DNA from: Aquabacterium sp.
GTDB lineage: Bacteria; Pseudomonadota; Gammaproteobacteria; Burkholderiales; Burkholderiaceae_C
Direction of reading: 5' to 3'
Length of the DNA: 64,000 nucleotides
Assembly: GCF_016234775.1 (NCBI RefSeq)
Contig: NZ_JACRAH010000036.1
Span: 62,001 to 126,000, forward strand
Part shown: positions 28,145 through 36,559 of the stretch, one piece after another
Layout: each line of letters opens with the position of its first letter
How positions within the stretch are numbered: the stretch's first letter is position 1
Notes under the pieces: generated by a model
The model's database searches: none
Told to the model about the DNA's origin: nothing
What the model saw: only the letters and a program-made list of their open reading frames with translations
Program-made: the position numbers and the translations under genes

Positions 28145-28450
28145 ATGGAACAGCGCTACCAGTCCTTCAGCGATTTCTATCCCTTCTATCTGTCTCAGCA
28201 TCAGGACCGCACCTGCCGTCGCTTGCATGTGATCGGCTCCACCATGGTGTTAGCGGTGTTGCTGTGGGCCATCGGCACGCAGACCTGGTCGGGTTTGTGG
28301 TTGTTGCCCCTCGTGGGCTATGGCTTTGCCTGGGTGGGGCATTTCCGATTTGAACGCAATCGCCCAGCCACCTTCACCTATCCGCTCTATAGCCTCATGG
28401 GCGACTGGGTGATGTACTGGCAGACCCTGACGGGCAAGTTGCCCTTTTGA
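28145..28450 (+). CDS. DUF962 (Mpo1-like) membrane protein
   Basis: A 101-residue inner-membrane protein with two hydrophobic helices (about 33–50 and 55–70). The family motifs YLSQHQDRTCRRLHVIGS and VGHFRFERNRPATFTYPLYS are present. The relative Mpo1 of yeast is an iron-dependent dioxygenase of 2-hydroxy fatty acids, and the His residues in these motifs would hold the metal. The bacterial role is unknown. It probably shares a transcript with the nucleosidase. It is convergent with a diguanylate cyclase gene. Confidence 0.85.
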   Translation: MEQRYQSFSDFYPFYLSQHQDRTCRRLHVIGSTMVLAVLLWAIGTQTWSGLWLLPLVGYGFAWVGHFRFERNRPATFTYPLYSLMGDWVMYWQTLTGKLPF

Positions 28451-28458
28451 TCCGGCCG

Positions 28459-29736
28459 TCAAAGGGACAGCACTTCCACCCTGTTGCGGCCCTGTTGTTT
28501 GGCCTTGTAGAGGGCCGAGTCCGCCGCAGCAATCAACGCTTCTTCTTTCAGATCAGGCCGCACCTGGCAGGTGGCCACGCCCATGCTGGCCGTGACCGAG
28601 GCGGCCGTGTCCGAGTCCTCATGGGGGATGCCCAGTTCGACGATGGCCTGCCTGACGCGTTCCGCAGCCTTCAGGGCGATGTCGCCATCGGCATGGGGAA
28701 GCACGGCAATGAACTCCTCGCCACCATAGCGCGCTACCAGATCGCCGGGGCGGCGCAGCTTGTCTTGCAGCGCTTGCGCAACCCGCATCAGGCACTGGTC
28801 GCCAGCAGGGTGGCCATAGCGGTCGTTGAAGCGCTTGAAGTGGTCAACGTCCAGCATGATGATGGCCACCGTGTCGCCATCATGGCGAGCACGTTGCCAG
28901 GTCTGTTGCAGGTACTGCTGGAAGTGGCGGCGGTTGAACAGGCCGGTTAGCACATCCATGCGTGACAGTTGCTGCAAACGGGCTTGCACACTGCTCAGAT
29001 CCTGCAGCAGGTTCTTGCGCCGCAGTGACAGCAAGTACTGACGGCGCTCGTCGCGCTCCAGCGCATAGTTGGCCATGAGTGTGAACACGACGGTCGCGCC
29101 CAGCAAGGCCACCATGGGCACGATGAGCCGCTGGTTGAAAAGCGGCACGGTCAGCACACCAACGATGTGGATGGCATAGACCATCAACGAGAAGGCCAGG
29201 GCATACCAGAAGCGCAAACGCTGCACCATGTTGCCGTACATGATCACCACCATCAGCCCGACATGGTAGTACTGGCTGTTGGGGGCGCGACTGATCGAGA
29301 GGATGTAGCCCAGGCTGGCGCCGGCCAGCACGCCACTGAGCATAACGAGGTACTCCAGGGCAGAGGGGGGGATACGGCGAGGCACCTGATGGCGCAGCAG
29401 CCATGCGAGTCCGAGGAGGGCAAGGGCGAATGGCGTGAACCACAGCAGGCGAACCTTGACGGACAGCAGGAACACATCCGGCACCATCAGGTAGTCGCCC
29501 AGCAGAAAGCCATTGAAGACAAACAGTGACAGCAGCCCGCTGATCAGAAAGTAGCGCATGCGGCGCGGGGCGCCGTCGTTGAGAAACTGCTTTTCCAGCG
29601 TGGGTGGAAAGCGCATCCACGACAGGCCGCGATCAAATTGGGAGGACGCCTCGTTGACTTCGCTGCGTGCAACACGGCCTGTAGGCTGGATGGCCCGTCG
29701 TGGCGGCAACCGGAGGCCTTTTGGGGTGCTGACCAT
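28459..29736 (-). CDS. Membrane diguanylate cyclase
   Basis: A 425-residue protein. About six transmembrane helices occupy residues 60–235, a short coiled-coil follows, and a GGDEF domain fills about 265–425. The active-site motif is GGEEF (338–342), so it should make cyclic di-GMP. An inhibitory I-site RPGD (329–332) lies five residues before it, suggesting product inhibition. The ATG at 29736 is two bases after the stop of the upstream cyclase gene, so the pair is coupled. No EAL domain is present. Confidence 0.9.
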   Translation of the reverse strand: MVSTPKGLRLPPRRAIQPTGRVARSEVNEASSQFDRGLSWMRFPPTLEKQFLNDGAPRRMRYFLISGLLSLFVFNGFLLGDYLMVPDVFLLSVKVRLLWFTPFALALLGLAWLLRHQVPRRIPPSALEYLVMLSGVLAGASLGYILSISRAPNSQYYHVGLMVVIMYGNMVQRLRFWYALAFSLMVYAIHIVGVLTVPLFNQRLIVPMVALLGATVVFTLMANYALERDERRQYLLSLRRKNLLQDLSSVQARLQQLSRMDVLTGLFNRRHFQQYLQQTWQRARHDGDTVAIIMLDVDHFKRFNDRYGHPAGDQCLMRVAQALQDKLRRPGDLVARYGGEEFIAVLPHADGDIALKAAERVRQAIVELGIPHEDSDTAASVTASMGVATCQVRPDLKEEALIAAADSALYKAKQQGRNRVEVLSL

Positions 29737-29738
29737 GG

Positions 29739-31043
29739 CTAGCTCGCCTCCCCGAATGCCTGGGCCTGATTGCGGCCGTTGGCCTTGGCCTGATACAACG
29801 CCTCGTCGGCCTGAGCCAGCAGCCGGATGGTGCTGGCGCCAGGCTCGTTGGCGCGCAGGCAGGCGACTCCAACGCTGATGGTCACGCGATCCTGGGTGAG
29901 GGACGCGGCATGTGGCCGGGCCAGTTCCCACACTGCTGTGCGCACGCGCTGTGCTGCGGCCAAAGCCTCGGCCAGCGTGGTGCAACTGAGGATGGCAATG
30001 AACTCTTCGCCGCCAAAGCGCGCCACCAGGTCGCCTGGGCGGCGCAGGGACCGGGCCATGGTGGATGCCACCTCCTTGAGGCAGGCGTCGCCTACCGGGT
30101 GTCCATAGTGATCGTTGTAGAGCTTGAAATGGTCGATGTCCATCATCAGTACGGCGACCGATGTGCCGTCGCGCGCACAGCGAGACCACACCTGACCTAC
30201 GAACTCATCGAAATGCCGGCGATTGGCGATTTCAGTCAGGGGGTCAAAACGTGTGATCTGGTCCAGGCGCTGGTTGCCACGTTCCAGCTTGTCCAGCAAC
30301 TGATGTTCGTGTTGCAGCATCAACCAGTTGGTGCGCTCCTCGCGTTCCAGCCCGTAACTGTTATACAGCGTGAACAGCGTGGTCGAGACCATGATAAGTG
30401 ACTGGCCGACCATGACAGGGACATTTGGGTTGGGAATACACAGTGCCGCGCCCGCAAACAGTGCCAGGACGATCACGTCGATCTGCATGGCTCGCCAGAA
30501 GCGCATGCGCGTGACGCCGCCATTGAACAGCACGATCATGCTGAGCGTGACCAGATAGGGCCCAGCCAGTTCGTCGGTGCTGCTGATGCACAGATAACAG
30601 TGGACACTGGCTGACAACACACTGTTGATGAGTCCTGTCCAGTCCTGCCAAAGCGAGGGCACTTTTTGCAGGAAGGCTGCGCTGAGGCCCAGAACGGGCA
30701 CCAGGAACAGCAAGCGCCATTGTGTGGCAGCGGTGAAGCGGTCGGGCACCATGATCCAGTCGGTGTACAGCAAGGCGCCCGCGAGGATCAGGCCGAGGAA
30801 TGCGCCAATGCGCAGCAGACGCACGCGTTCCGGTGCCGTGTCTTGCTGAAAGCGCACTTCCATCTCGGCCGGAAAGCGCAAACCCAGAAAGCCTTGCTGC
30901 AACACGGCCTCGAAATCACCGAGCGCCGACTGGTGCGCTTCTGACCCACCGGCGTGGCCAACGCCCTCATCCTCATCGACTCCGCAAGAGGATGAGGATG
31001 AGGGCGGGGTGTTGGGCGGTGAGGAGTCAGCCAGTTCAGTCAT
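29739..31043 (-). CDS. Membrane diguanylate cyclase, paralogue of the downstream gene
   Basis: A 434-residue protein built like its neighbour: an N-terminal cytoplasmic stretch with a poly-Ser and acidic run (about 15–30), about six transmembrane helices (75–245), a linker and a GGDEF domain. GGEEF is at 344–348 and the I-site RPGD at 335–338, so activity with feedback inhibition is expected. The Met at 31043 is chosen; an in-frame ATG 15 codons upstream is possible because neither has a clear ribosome-binding site. The two genes are probably an old tandem duplication. Confidence 0.88.
   Translation of the reverse strand: MTELADSSPPNTPPSSSSSCGVDEDEGVGHAGGSEAHQSALGDFEAVLQQGFLGLRFPAEMEVRFQQDTAPERVRLLRIGAFLGLILAGALLYTDWIMVPDRFTAATQWRLLFLVPVLGLSAAFLQKVPSLWQDWTGLINSVLSASVHCYLCISSTDELAGPYLVTLSMIVLFNGGVTRMRFWRAMQIDVIVLALFAGAALCIPNPNVPVMVGQSLIMVSTTLFTLYNSYGLEREERTNWLMLQHEHQLLDKLERGNQRLDQITRFDPLTEIANRRHFDEFVGQVWSRCARDGTSVAVLMMDIDHFKLYNDHYGHPVGDACLKEVASTMARSLRRPGDLVARFGGEEFIAILSCTTLAEALAAAQRVRTAVWELARPHAASLTQDRVTISVGVACLRANEPGASTIRLLAQADEALYQAKANGRNQAQAFGEAS
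30963..31005. repeat. Perfect 15-bp inverted repeat inside the cyclase N-terminus
   Basis: GCCCTCATCCTCATC (30963..30977) is the exact complement of GATGAGGATGAGGGC (30991..31005), with a 13-base loop holding a further CTC/GAG pair. It falls at codons 13–27 of the diguanylate cyclase gene and encodes the poly-Ser and Asp/Glu run. In the mRNA it would form a very stable hairpin shortly after the start codon. Confidence 0.7.
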
Positions 31044-31192
31044 GCGACAGCGATGCCCGTGCCGATTGGACGCACGGGCGTTGCCCATGTTTTCGGCCCC
31101 GGCGAGGGCGGCTTGACGCGATTGTCCCCTCGGGTATTGGCATGTGGCGTGACGCATCTCACGTCACGAAGTCTTATGCGATGAATTGACGG

Positions 31193-31218
31193 GTGTTGTC
31201 ACGTCAAATTGACAACAC
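31193..31218. promoter_or_regulatory. Inverted repeat between cyclase and receiver genes
   Basis: GTGTTGTC (31193..31200) and GACAACAC (31211..31218) are perfect complements with a 10-base spacer. The region also holds AATTGAC twice (31184..31190 and 31207..31213). It lies in the divergent intergenic space between the diguanylate cyclase pair and the stand-alone receiver, so it is a candidate operator for either. Confidence 0.4.
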
Positions 31219-31301
31219 GCGACAGGCGTGATGAGGAGAATGGTGACCGTGCGGTTTCCCTTGACGAGCCGTCGGCTGTGGCCGACAGAAGGTACCGAGT
31301 C

Positions 31302-31670
31302 ATGAAACGAGTGCTGATTGTGGAAGACCACGCCGATATCCGGTCGCTGGTTCGCTTTTCACTCGAAATGGAAGACCTTGATGTCCACGAGGCCGAGAAC
31401 GGCGATGTCGGGCTGGAGATGGTCTCCAGCCTTCAGCCGGATGTGATCTTGCTGGACGTGATGATGCCTGGTCTGCTTGATGGTTTTGCCGTGTGCAGGC
31501 GTATCAAGGCGGATCCTGATTTGAGCCGCATCCGGGTGGTGATGCTCACCGCCCTGGGCCAGCAGGCTGACAGGGAGGACGGGATGGAGGCCGGTGCCGA
31601 CGCCTATCTGACCAAGCCTTTCAGCCCGGCACAACTGGTCAGCACGGTCAGGGATCAGCTCGGGGCCTGA
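31302..31670 (+). CDS. Stand-alone receiver (CheY-like) response regulator
   Basis: A 122-residue single receiver domain. The acidic pocket is Glu8-Asp9, the phosphoacceptor is Asp52 (ILLDVMMPG), Thr is in VMLTALG and Lys in LTKPFSP. There is no output domain. AGAAGG (31287..31292) lies upstream of the ATG. It is divergent from the diguanylate cyclase pair and so may work with them. The partner kinase is not evident. Confidence 0.88.
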   Translation: MKRVLIVEDHADIRSLVRFSLEMEDLDVHEAENGDVGLEMVSSLQPDVILLDVMMPGLLDGFAVCRRIKADPDLSRIRVVMLTALGQQADREDGMEAGADAYLTKPFSPAQLVSTVRDQLGA

Positions 31671-31702
31671 CAAAGGCGCACGATGTGCTTCATGGAAAGC
31701 AA

Positions 31703-31733
31703 AAAACCCTGGCAGGGGGCTGACCAGGGTTTT
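31703..31733. terminator. Bidirectional intrinsic terminator between receiver gene and ssb
   Basis: AAAACCCTGG (31703..31712) pairs with CCAGGGTTTT (31724..31733) around an 11-base loop. Both strands end in T runs, which fits the convergent genes on either side. Confidence 0.85.
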
Positions 31734-31768
31734 GTGTTTGGCGTGAGCTTGCTGATGGCCTTGGCGCC

Positions 31769-32290
31769 TCAGAACGGGATGTCGTCATCCATGTCATCGA
31801 AGCCAGTCGATGACTTCGGTGCTGGCGCCGGTGCTGCCGGGCGTTGGGCTGCGGCAGGGCGCGCTGTTGGACGGCTGGGGGCAGAAGGCGCTTCCTGGCT
31901 GTAGTCATCGCCACCACCCTGGTTACCGCCGCCGTAGCCACCGCCGCCACCGCCTTCGCGCCCACCCAGCAGTTGCATCTGCTCGGCGACGATTTCGGTG
32001 GTGTAGTTGTCCTTGCCGTCTTTGTCCTGCCACTTGCGAGTCTTCAGGCGGCCTTCCACGTACACGGGGCGCCCCTTTTTGAGGTACTCGCCGGCGATTT
32101 CGGCCAGGCGGTCATAGAACACCACACGGTGCCATTCGGTTTCCTCGACCTTGTCGCCGCTGTTCTTGTCCTTCCAGTTGCGCGTGGTGGCAACCGAAAC
32201 GTTACAGACAGCTGCACCATTGGGGGTGTAGCGCACTTCGGGGTCGCGACCCAGGTTGCCGATAAGGATGACTTTGTTGATGGAGGCCAT
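31769..32290 (-). CDS. ssb: Single-stranded DNA-binding protein
   Basis: Coats single-stranded DNA during replication and repair. The 173-residue protein has the OB fold in residues 1–112 ([20 protein letters not shown], then [20 protein letters not shown]). A Gly-rich and Pro/Ala-rich linker follows, and the acidic tip ends DDDIPF, which docks partner proteins. The start at MASINKV is fixed by family conservation. Extra codons upstream are non-homologous. Confidence 0.96.
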   Translation of the reverse strand: MASINKVILIGNLGRDPEVRYTPNGAAVCNVSVATTRNWKDKNSGDKVEETEWHRVVFYDRLAEIAGEYLKKGRPVYVEGRLKTRKWQDKDGKDNYTTEIVAEQMQLLGGREGGGGGGYGGGNQGGGDDYSQEAPSAPSRPTARPAAAQRPAAPAPAPKSSTGFDDMDDDIPF

Positions 32291-32444
32291 GGCCTGATTC
32301 CTGAAAGCTGAAGGTTGGTTAAATAAGGTGCCGTTAGTTAGCAGCACGATTATCACCGCGATCAGGATTCGGCTTTTCCCTCAGGGGAGGGCGCCCGCAC
32401 GGGGGCTCCACATGGCGGGAAATTCGCCTTATAGGCCTGTGGGA

Positions 32445-34460
32445 TCAACCCAGCTTGAAGCGCGAGGCCTGCTCAGCCAGCTTCAGGCTCTGGTGGCGTA
32501 ATTCCTTGGCGGCATGGGCCACCTGTACGACCAGATCGCTGGTCTTGTCGCTGTTGTCATTGACCGTGTGCAAGGTATTGGTCATGAGTTCGGCGTTGCT
32601 GCGGCCATTGGCCGTCACATCGGCCAGTTTGCTCAGAATCCGTCCCATCTCGTTCACATTGGCCTCCGTCGAAAGTACGGCCTCCACGGTTCCCCGGGCG
32701 ATTTCCTGCCCTTGCGCGATCTCGTTGGTGGAGTCGCCCACGACCTTGTTGATCTGTGCGGCGGCATCTGCCACCCGCTGGGCCAGGCTGCGAACCTCGC
32801 TGGCGACTACCGCAAAGCCCTTGCCCGCCGTGCCAGCCTTGGCAGCTTCGACGGATGCATTGAGTGCGAGCAGGTTGGTCTGAAAGGCAATGCCGTCGAT
32901 CAGGCTGACGATCTTGCCGATCTCCCGGCTGCGACCTTGCAGGCTGTCGATCACGTCTGCCAGATGGGTCATGGCGCGTCGGCTGCGGCCCGCATCGGCC
33001 GTGACATCCCGGGCGCGGTCCACAGCTTGTGCCACGCATTGCTGGTTGGCCTCCAGGTAATCCAGGGTCGCGGCAATGCCCTGCTGGAGGCCGGACATGG
33101 CTTCGCTGGCATGCTGAATACGCTGGGCCAGATCCTCGCTGGCGGTGGAAATGTCGCCGGATGCGTGTGAAACCGATGCGACGCCGCGTCGTACGACGGT
33201 GAACAGGTCAGCCAGCCGCGACAGCGAGGTGCGCAGACTGCGCAGGGTCTGGGCAACCTCGTCCTCGCCGAGCGCCGCTGCACGGCTGGAAAGGTCGCCT
33301 CTGGCCATCCGGGCGACTTCGGACTGGATCAGTTGCATGCCGCCGCGCATCACCCTGGAGAAGGCTGTCATCACGTAGATGGCCATGACCACCCCCAGCA
33401 GCACCATCGCAGAAAGCCAGCTCATGCGCTTGCCTACCTGTGCCTCATTGAGGGTCAGCGAAGCATCGAGTTGGGCCAGACAGTCTTCGCGGAGCCGTTG
33501 CACTTCCTTGTGGACATCTTGGGAAGTCACATGGGCCTGCGCCATGTCGACCGTGGCATTGGCATCCAGCGCGAAGGCACGCATGTCCTTGGCGAATTGC
33601 TCGCCGTTGGTGAACACGGGTTCCGATCCCTTGACGCACTGCATCCCTGACAGGTTGGTGATGCGGCTTGCATGCCCCTTGATGTGGGCCAGCGTTTCCT
33701 TGACGTCGTCTGCGGCAAGGAGTGTGGGTTCGATGGCGCTCCCCCCACGGTCAGCATCTTTGAGCAAGCCAATCAATCGGGCATGCAATTGGTAGAGAGC
33801 CTCGTCCAGATGGGGTAGCAAATCGGTTGCCAGTTCGCCGACGAGGTGTATGTGCTGATTCTGGCTGACGTTCAGATGAGCGCCATCACTGACGACGGTG
33901 CTCAGTTGGCGAGCGAGCTCGATGAATGCCGTGTGCATCTCGGCCCGTGTCTTGTTGGCGGGGGGCGGTGCATTCAGATGAACGTAGGCTTGGCTGAGCC
34001 TATGCCATGCCTCTTTGGATGAGAGCTTGTCGCCGAGTTGGTCTTGCGCATCTGCCAGGCGCTGGTAGCTGCTTTCGATATCCCGCAGCCATTGGGCATC
34101 GGCGGCCTTGTCCAGCTCTGCCTTGGTGTTTTCCAGGGCGGAACGCCGGGGAATGACGGCCGTGATCAGCTTGTCGATCTTGTGGACGTAATCCCAGCCC
34201 TCACGCTGAAGCTGGGCTCTTTGGTAGTCGTGCCACTGGTCGCTCAACTGAACGCTGACGACAAAACTGGTCGGGACGGCAAAGGCCGCCGCCACCAGCA
34301 AAGCCTTGTAGCGGAAGTTCACATCCCGCATGAGGCGCACCAGTGGCGCGAGCACGCCGTGATAACGGAAGTACTCCCTGAACGCAGACACGACATTTCC
34401 CTGGCGCCAGATCGCCATCCGCTGGCCCCATTGGGCCGGGAGCTTGAAGGGTTGCGTCAT
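32445..34460 (-). CDS. Methyl-accepting chemotaxis protein
   Basis: A 671-residue receptor. A cytoplasmic N-terminus of about 50 residues precedes TM1 (about 52–72). A helical periplasmic sensor domain runs to about 350, then TM2 (around 355–375), a HAMP-like region and the signalling domain. The tip is [21 protein letters not shown]. No C-terminal docking tag is present (it ends SRFKLG). The ligand is unknown. It is transcribed away from the main chemosensory cluster and has a good FliA-type promoter at 34521..34547. Confidence 0.9.
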   Translation of the reverse strand: MTQPFKLPAQWGQRMAIWRQGNVVSAFREYFRYHGVLAPLVRLMRDVNFRYKALLVAAAFAVPTSFVVSVQLSDQWHDYQRAQLQREGWDYVHKIDKLITAVIPRRSALENTKAELDKAADAQWLRDIESSYQRLADAQDQLGDKLSSKEAWHRLSQAYVHLNAPPPANKTRAEMHTAFIELARQLSTVVSDGAHLNVSQNQHIHLVGELATDLLPHLDEALYQLHARLIGLLKDADRGGSAIEPTLLAADDVKETLAHIKGHASRITNLSGMQCVKGSEPVFTNGEQFAKDMRAFALDANATVDMAQAHVTSQDVHKEVQRLREDCLAQLDASLTLNEAQVGKRMSWLSAMVLLGVVMAIYVMTAFSRVMRGGMQLIQSEVARMARGDLSSRAAALGEDEVAQTLRSLRTSLSRLADLFTVVRRGVASVSHASGDISTASEDLAQRIQHASEAMSGLQQGIAATLDYLEANQQCVAQAVDRARDVTADAGRSRRAMTHLADVIDSLQGRSREIGKIVSLIDGIAFQTNLLALNASVEAAKAGTAGKGFAVVASEVRSLAQRVADAAAQINKVVGDSTNEIAQGQEIARGTVEAVLSTEANVNEMGRILSKLADVTANGRSNAELMTNTLHTVNDNSDKTSDLVVQVAHAAKELRHQSLKLAEQASRFKLG

Positions 34461-34520
34461 CGTTGCCTATCCTGATTCGGCGCGACATGGACATGCCCGC
34501 ACCCGGTCTGTGGTCTGTCT

Positions 34521-34547
34521 TTATCGGGAGACTGATGAGATTGTTGA
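34521..34547 (-). promoter_or_regulatory. Sigma-28 (FliA) promoter for the MCP at 32445–34460
   Basis: Read on the minus strand: TCAACAAT, an 11-base spacer, CCCGATAA. The FliA consensus is TAAAGTTT-N11-GCCGATAA, and the -10 matches at seven of eight positions. It lies 61 bases before the ATG. Confidence 0.7.
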
Positions 34548-34626
34548 GTGATATCTCGCTCCACAAGATGGAATAAATGCGGCGAGATACCGGCTTTATT
34601 ACACACATAGGCCCCGCCCCCTTGCT

Positions 34627-34653
34627 TCAAGATTGGCAACATCAAGTCGAAGA
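34627..34653 (+). promoter_or_regulatory. Sigma-28 (FliA)-like promoter for the chemosensory cluster
   Basis: TCAAGATT, 11 bases, GTCGAAGA, resembling TAAAGTTT-N11-GCCGATAA. It lies 57 bases upstream of the first gene of the cluster (34710), which continues into cheY, the STAS gene and cheA. Confidence 0.55.
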
Positions 34654-34709
34654 CCGGCAGTACCTCGGCTGTTTTCCATCCAGGCAGTTTCTTCCGGTGT
34701 GTTCAACAA

Positions 34710-35861
34710 ATGGCATCTCAAGCATCCACGGATTCCAATCCGAATGACGGCGCCACCTCTGCCCAGAACTCGGGTAGTTGGGCGCCAGCCGTGATGGCAT
34801 CTTGCCTGGTCATGCTGGCCGCTCAATCTGTGACGTGGACGGATGTCAGTCCCCTTGTCACCGGTGGTCTGGGCGCACTGGTCACCTTGTTTGTCATTCG
34901 CTTGATGACCCGATTTCCTGGCGGGCTGCAAGTGGCACCGCCGTCCAATGGTGCCCCGCTGGTGGGCGAGGTTCTGCCCGTCTGGCGCCGCCAGATTGAC
35001 AGTGCGCGCAGTCACTCTGAAGAGAGCGTGGGCAATATCCTTGCTTCATTTGGCTCCATTTCAGGGCGCCTGGATCAGGCCATTCAGATGACGCAAGGCA
35101 ATCAATTGTCCTTGAGCAGTCACAGCGCTGACGAGATGGTTCAGCGCAACGAAGCAGCCTTGCTTCAAATGCTGGAACCCATGCGCGAGGCCATGCAGGC
35201 CAGAGACCAGGTCTACGCCAAGCTGGACATGCTCAGCGAGGCCATGAGCGATCTTCGCCAGATTTCCTTGCAGATCAAGCAACTCGCCCGCCGGACCAAT
35301 ATGGTGGCCCTGAACGCCTCTGTAGAGGCCAGTCGCGCTGGCGAGCGTGGCAGCGGCTTCATGGTGGTGGCGCAAGAAGTGCGTCAACTGGCCACGCAGT
35401 CTGGTGATGCGGCCAACAAGATGATGTCACGCACTAACGGCATTGACCTCGAACTGCAGGAGCTGCGCAATCGCGCAGCAGCACAGGACAGCAGCGATGA
35501 GGCCCTGCGTGATCAGGCCGCCGCGAATGCACGGCAGGTGATCAGCGGCCTCTTGAACAGCCTTGGCGACATGAATCGCTCATCGCGCGAGCTGCAGGAA
35601 GCCGGCGCGGCCGTACATGACGAGTTCGAACGCGTGTTGATGAACTTCCAGACACAGGATCGCCTCAGCCAGATGCTGTGTTGCGTGATGGATGACATCA
35701 ACCGATTGAACGATTGGTTGCAGCAAGGCGGTGACCTGAGTGCCGCTCAGGCCGGCGAATGGCTGGCAAGACTGGACGCGAGCTACACGATGGAAGAGCA
35801 GCGGTCAGAACATCATGGCAACACTTCCATCCAGCGGGAAACCGCCGTTGAGTTTTTCTAA
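34710..35861 (+). CDS. MCP-like protein with CheZ-like C-terminal motif
   Basis: A 383-residue protein. Two hydrophobic segments lie near residues 28–45 and 48–65. A diverged MCP signalling tip follows ([21 protein letters not shown], near residue 195–215). The C-terminal part (about 285–345) is a long amphipathic helix containing Q316-D317-R-L-S-Q321, the same Asp/Gln spacing as the catalytic QDLTGQ motif of the CheY phosphatase CheZ. It ends in AVEFF. cheY begins 15 bases downstream and no cheZ gene is in the cluster. I infer a receptor-like scaffold that may also dephosphorylate CheY. It could instead be only a cytoplasm-facing receptor. Confidence 0.75.
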   Translation: MASQASTDSNPNDGATSAQNSGSWAPAVMASCLVMLAAQSVTWTDVSPLVTGGLGALVTLFVIRLMTRFPGGLQVAPPSNGAPLVGEVLPVWRRQIDSARSHSEESVGNILASFGSISGRLDQAIQMTQGNQLSLSSHSADEMVQRNEAALLQMLEPMREAMQARDQVYAKLDMLSEAMSDLRQISLQIKQLARRTNMVALNASVEASRAGERGSGFMVVAQEVRQLATQSGDAANKMMSRTNGIDLELQELRNRAAAQDSSDEALRDQAAANARQVISGLLNSLGDMNRSSRELQEAGAAVHDEFERVLMNFQTQDRLSQMLCCVMDDINRLNDWLQQGGDLSAAQAGEWLARLDASYTMEEQRSEHHGNTSIQRETAVEFF

Positions 35862-35875
35862 AGGGACTCACCACC

Positions 35876-36241
35876 ATGAGCAAGACTATTCTCATCATCG
35901 ACGACTCTGGCAGCTTTCGACAGGTCGTGAAGATGGCCCTTCAAAAGGCCAGCTATGAGGTTGTGGAAGCGGTTGACGGGAAGGATGCCTGCGCCAAGCT
36001 GGACGGACGCAAGCTCAACCTGATCGTCTGTGACGTCAACATGCCCAATATGGATGGCCTGGCTTTCGTCAAGCACCTCAAGACGACGAACTACAAGTTC
36101 ACGCCGGTGATCATGTTGACGACGGAGTCTCAGGAATCCAAGAAGGCCGAAGGTCGCGCTGCGGGCGTTCGCGCCTGGGTGACCAAGCCGTTCCAGCCTT
36201 CACAGCTGGTGGATGCCGTGGCCAAGCTCTGCGCAGCCTGA
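35876..36241 (+). CDS. cheY: Chemotaxis response regulator CheY
   Basis: A 121-residue single receiver domain. Asp9-Asp10 form the acidic pocket, Asp53 is the phosphoacceptor (IVCDVNMPN), with MLTTES and VTKPFQP carrying the Thr and Lys switch residues. Phosphorylated by the cluster's CheA, it would act on the flagellar motor or another output. It sits between the MCP/CheZ-like gene and the STAS gene in one operon. Confidence 0.92.
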   Translation: MSKTILIIDDSGSFRQVVKMALQKASYEVVEAVDGKDACAKLDGRKLNLIVCDVNMPNMDGLAFVKHLKTTNYKFTPVIMLTTESQESKKAEGRAAGVRAWVTKPFQPSQLVDAVAKLCAA

Positions 36242-36262
36242 ACGTGATTCGGAGGTGCCGAT

Positions 36263-36559
36263 ATGACGACGACAGCAGCCTGCCTGGCAGGTGAGTGGAC
36301 CATACACGCCATTGCCCAGCAGCGAGAAGCCATGCTGGCCCTGGTCAATGACGGACATATCGCGTTCGACACCTCAGGCATCACGGACATGGACAGCGCG
36401 GGCTTGCAGCTTTTGCTGTCAGCGCAGCGCAGCGTGGCCCTGCAGGGTCAGGAGCTCAAGCTGCTGCAGTTGAGCAACGCCGTCAAAAGTGTGCTGGCGG
36501 TCTATGGACTGGATGCGAGTCTGCATTCGATCCATCCCGAAGAAGAGGTGGTGGAATGA
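36263..36559 (+). CDS. STAS-domain protein (anti-sigma factor antagonist-like)
   Basis: A 98-residue STAS domain. ITDMDSAGLQLLLSAQR is the family signature with Ser45 as the likely phosphorylated residue. STAS proteins occur in several chemosensory clusters of gammaproteobacteria between cheY and cheA, with an unsettled role. The stop codon overlaps the cheA start (ATGA), so the two are translationally coupled. Confidence 0.85.
   Translation: MTTTAACLAGEWTIHAIAQQREAMLALVNDGHIAFDTSGITDMDSAGLQLLLSAQRSVALQGQELKLLQLSNAVKSVLAVYGLDASLHSIHPEEEVVE

Larger units (their letters stand above)
34461..34709. other. Divergent regulatory region with two FliA promoters
   Basis: The 249-base region between the two divergent receptor genes contains no gene. 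It carries one sigma-28-type promoter for each direction (34521..34547 minus; 34627..34653 plus). Confidence 0.6.
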
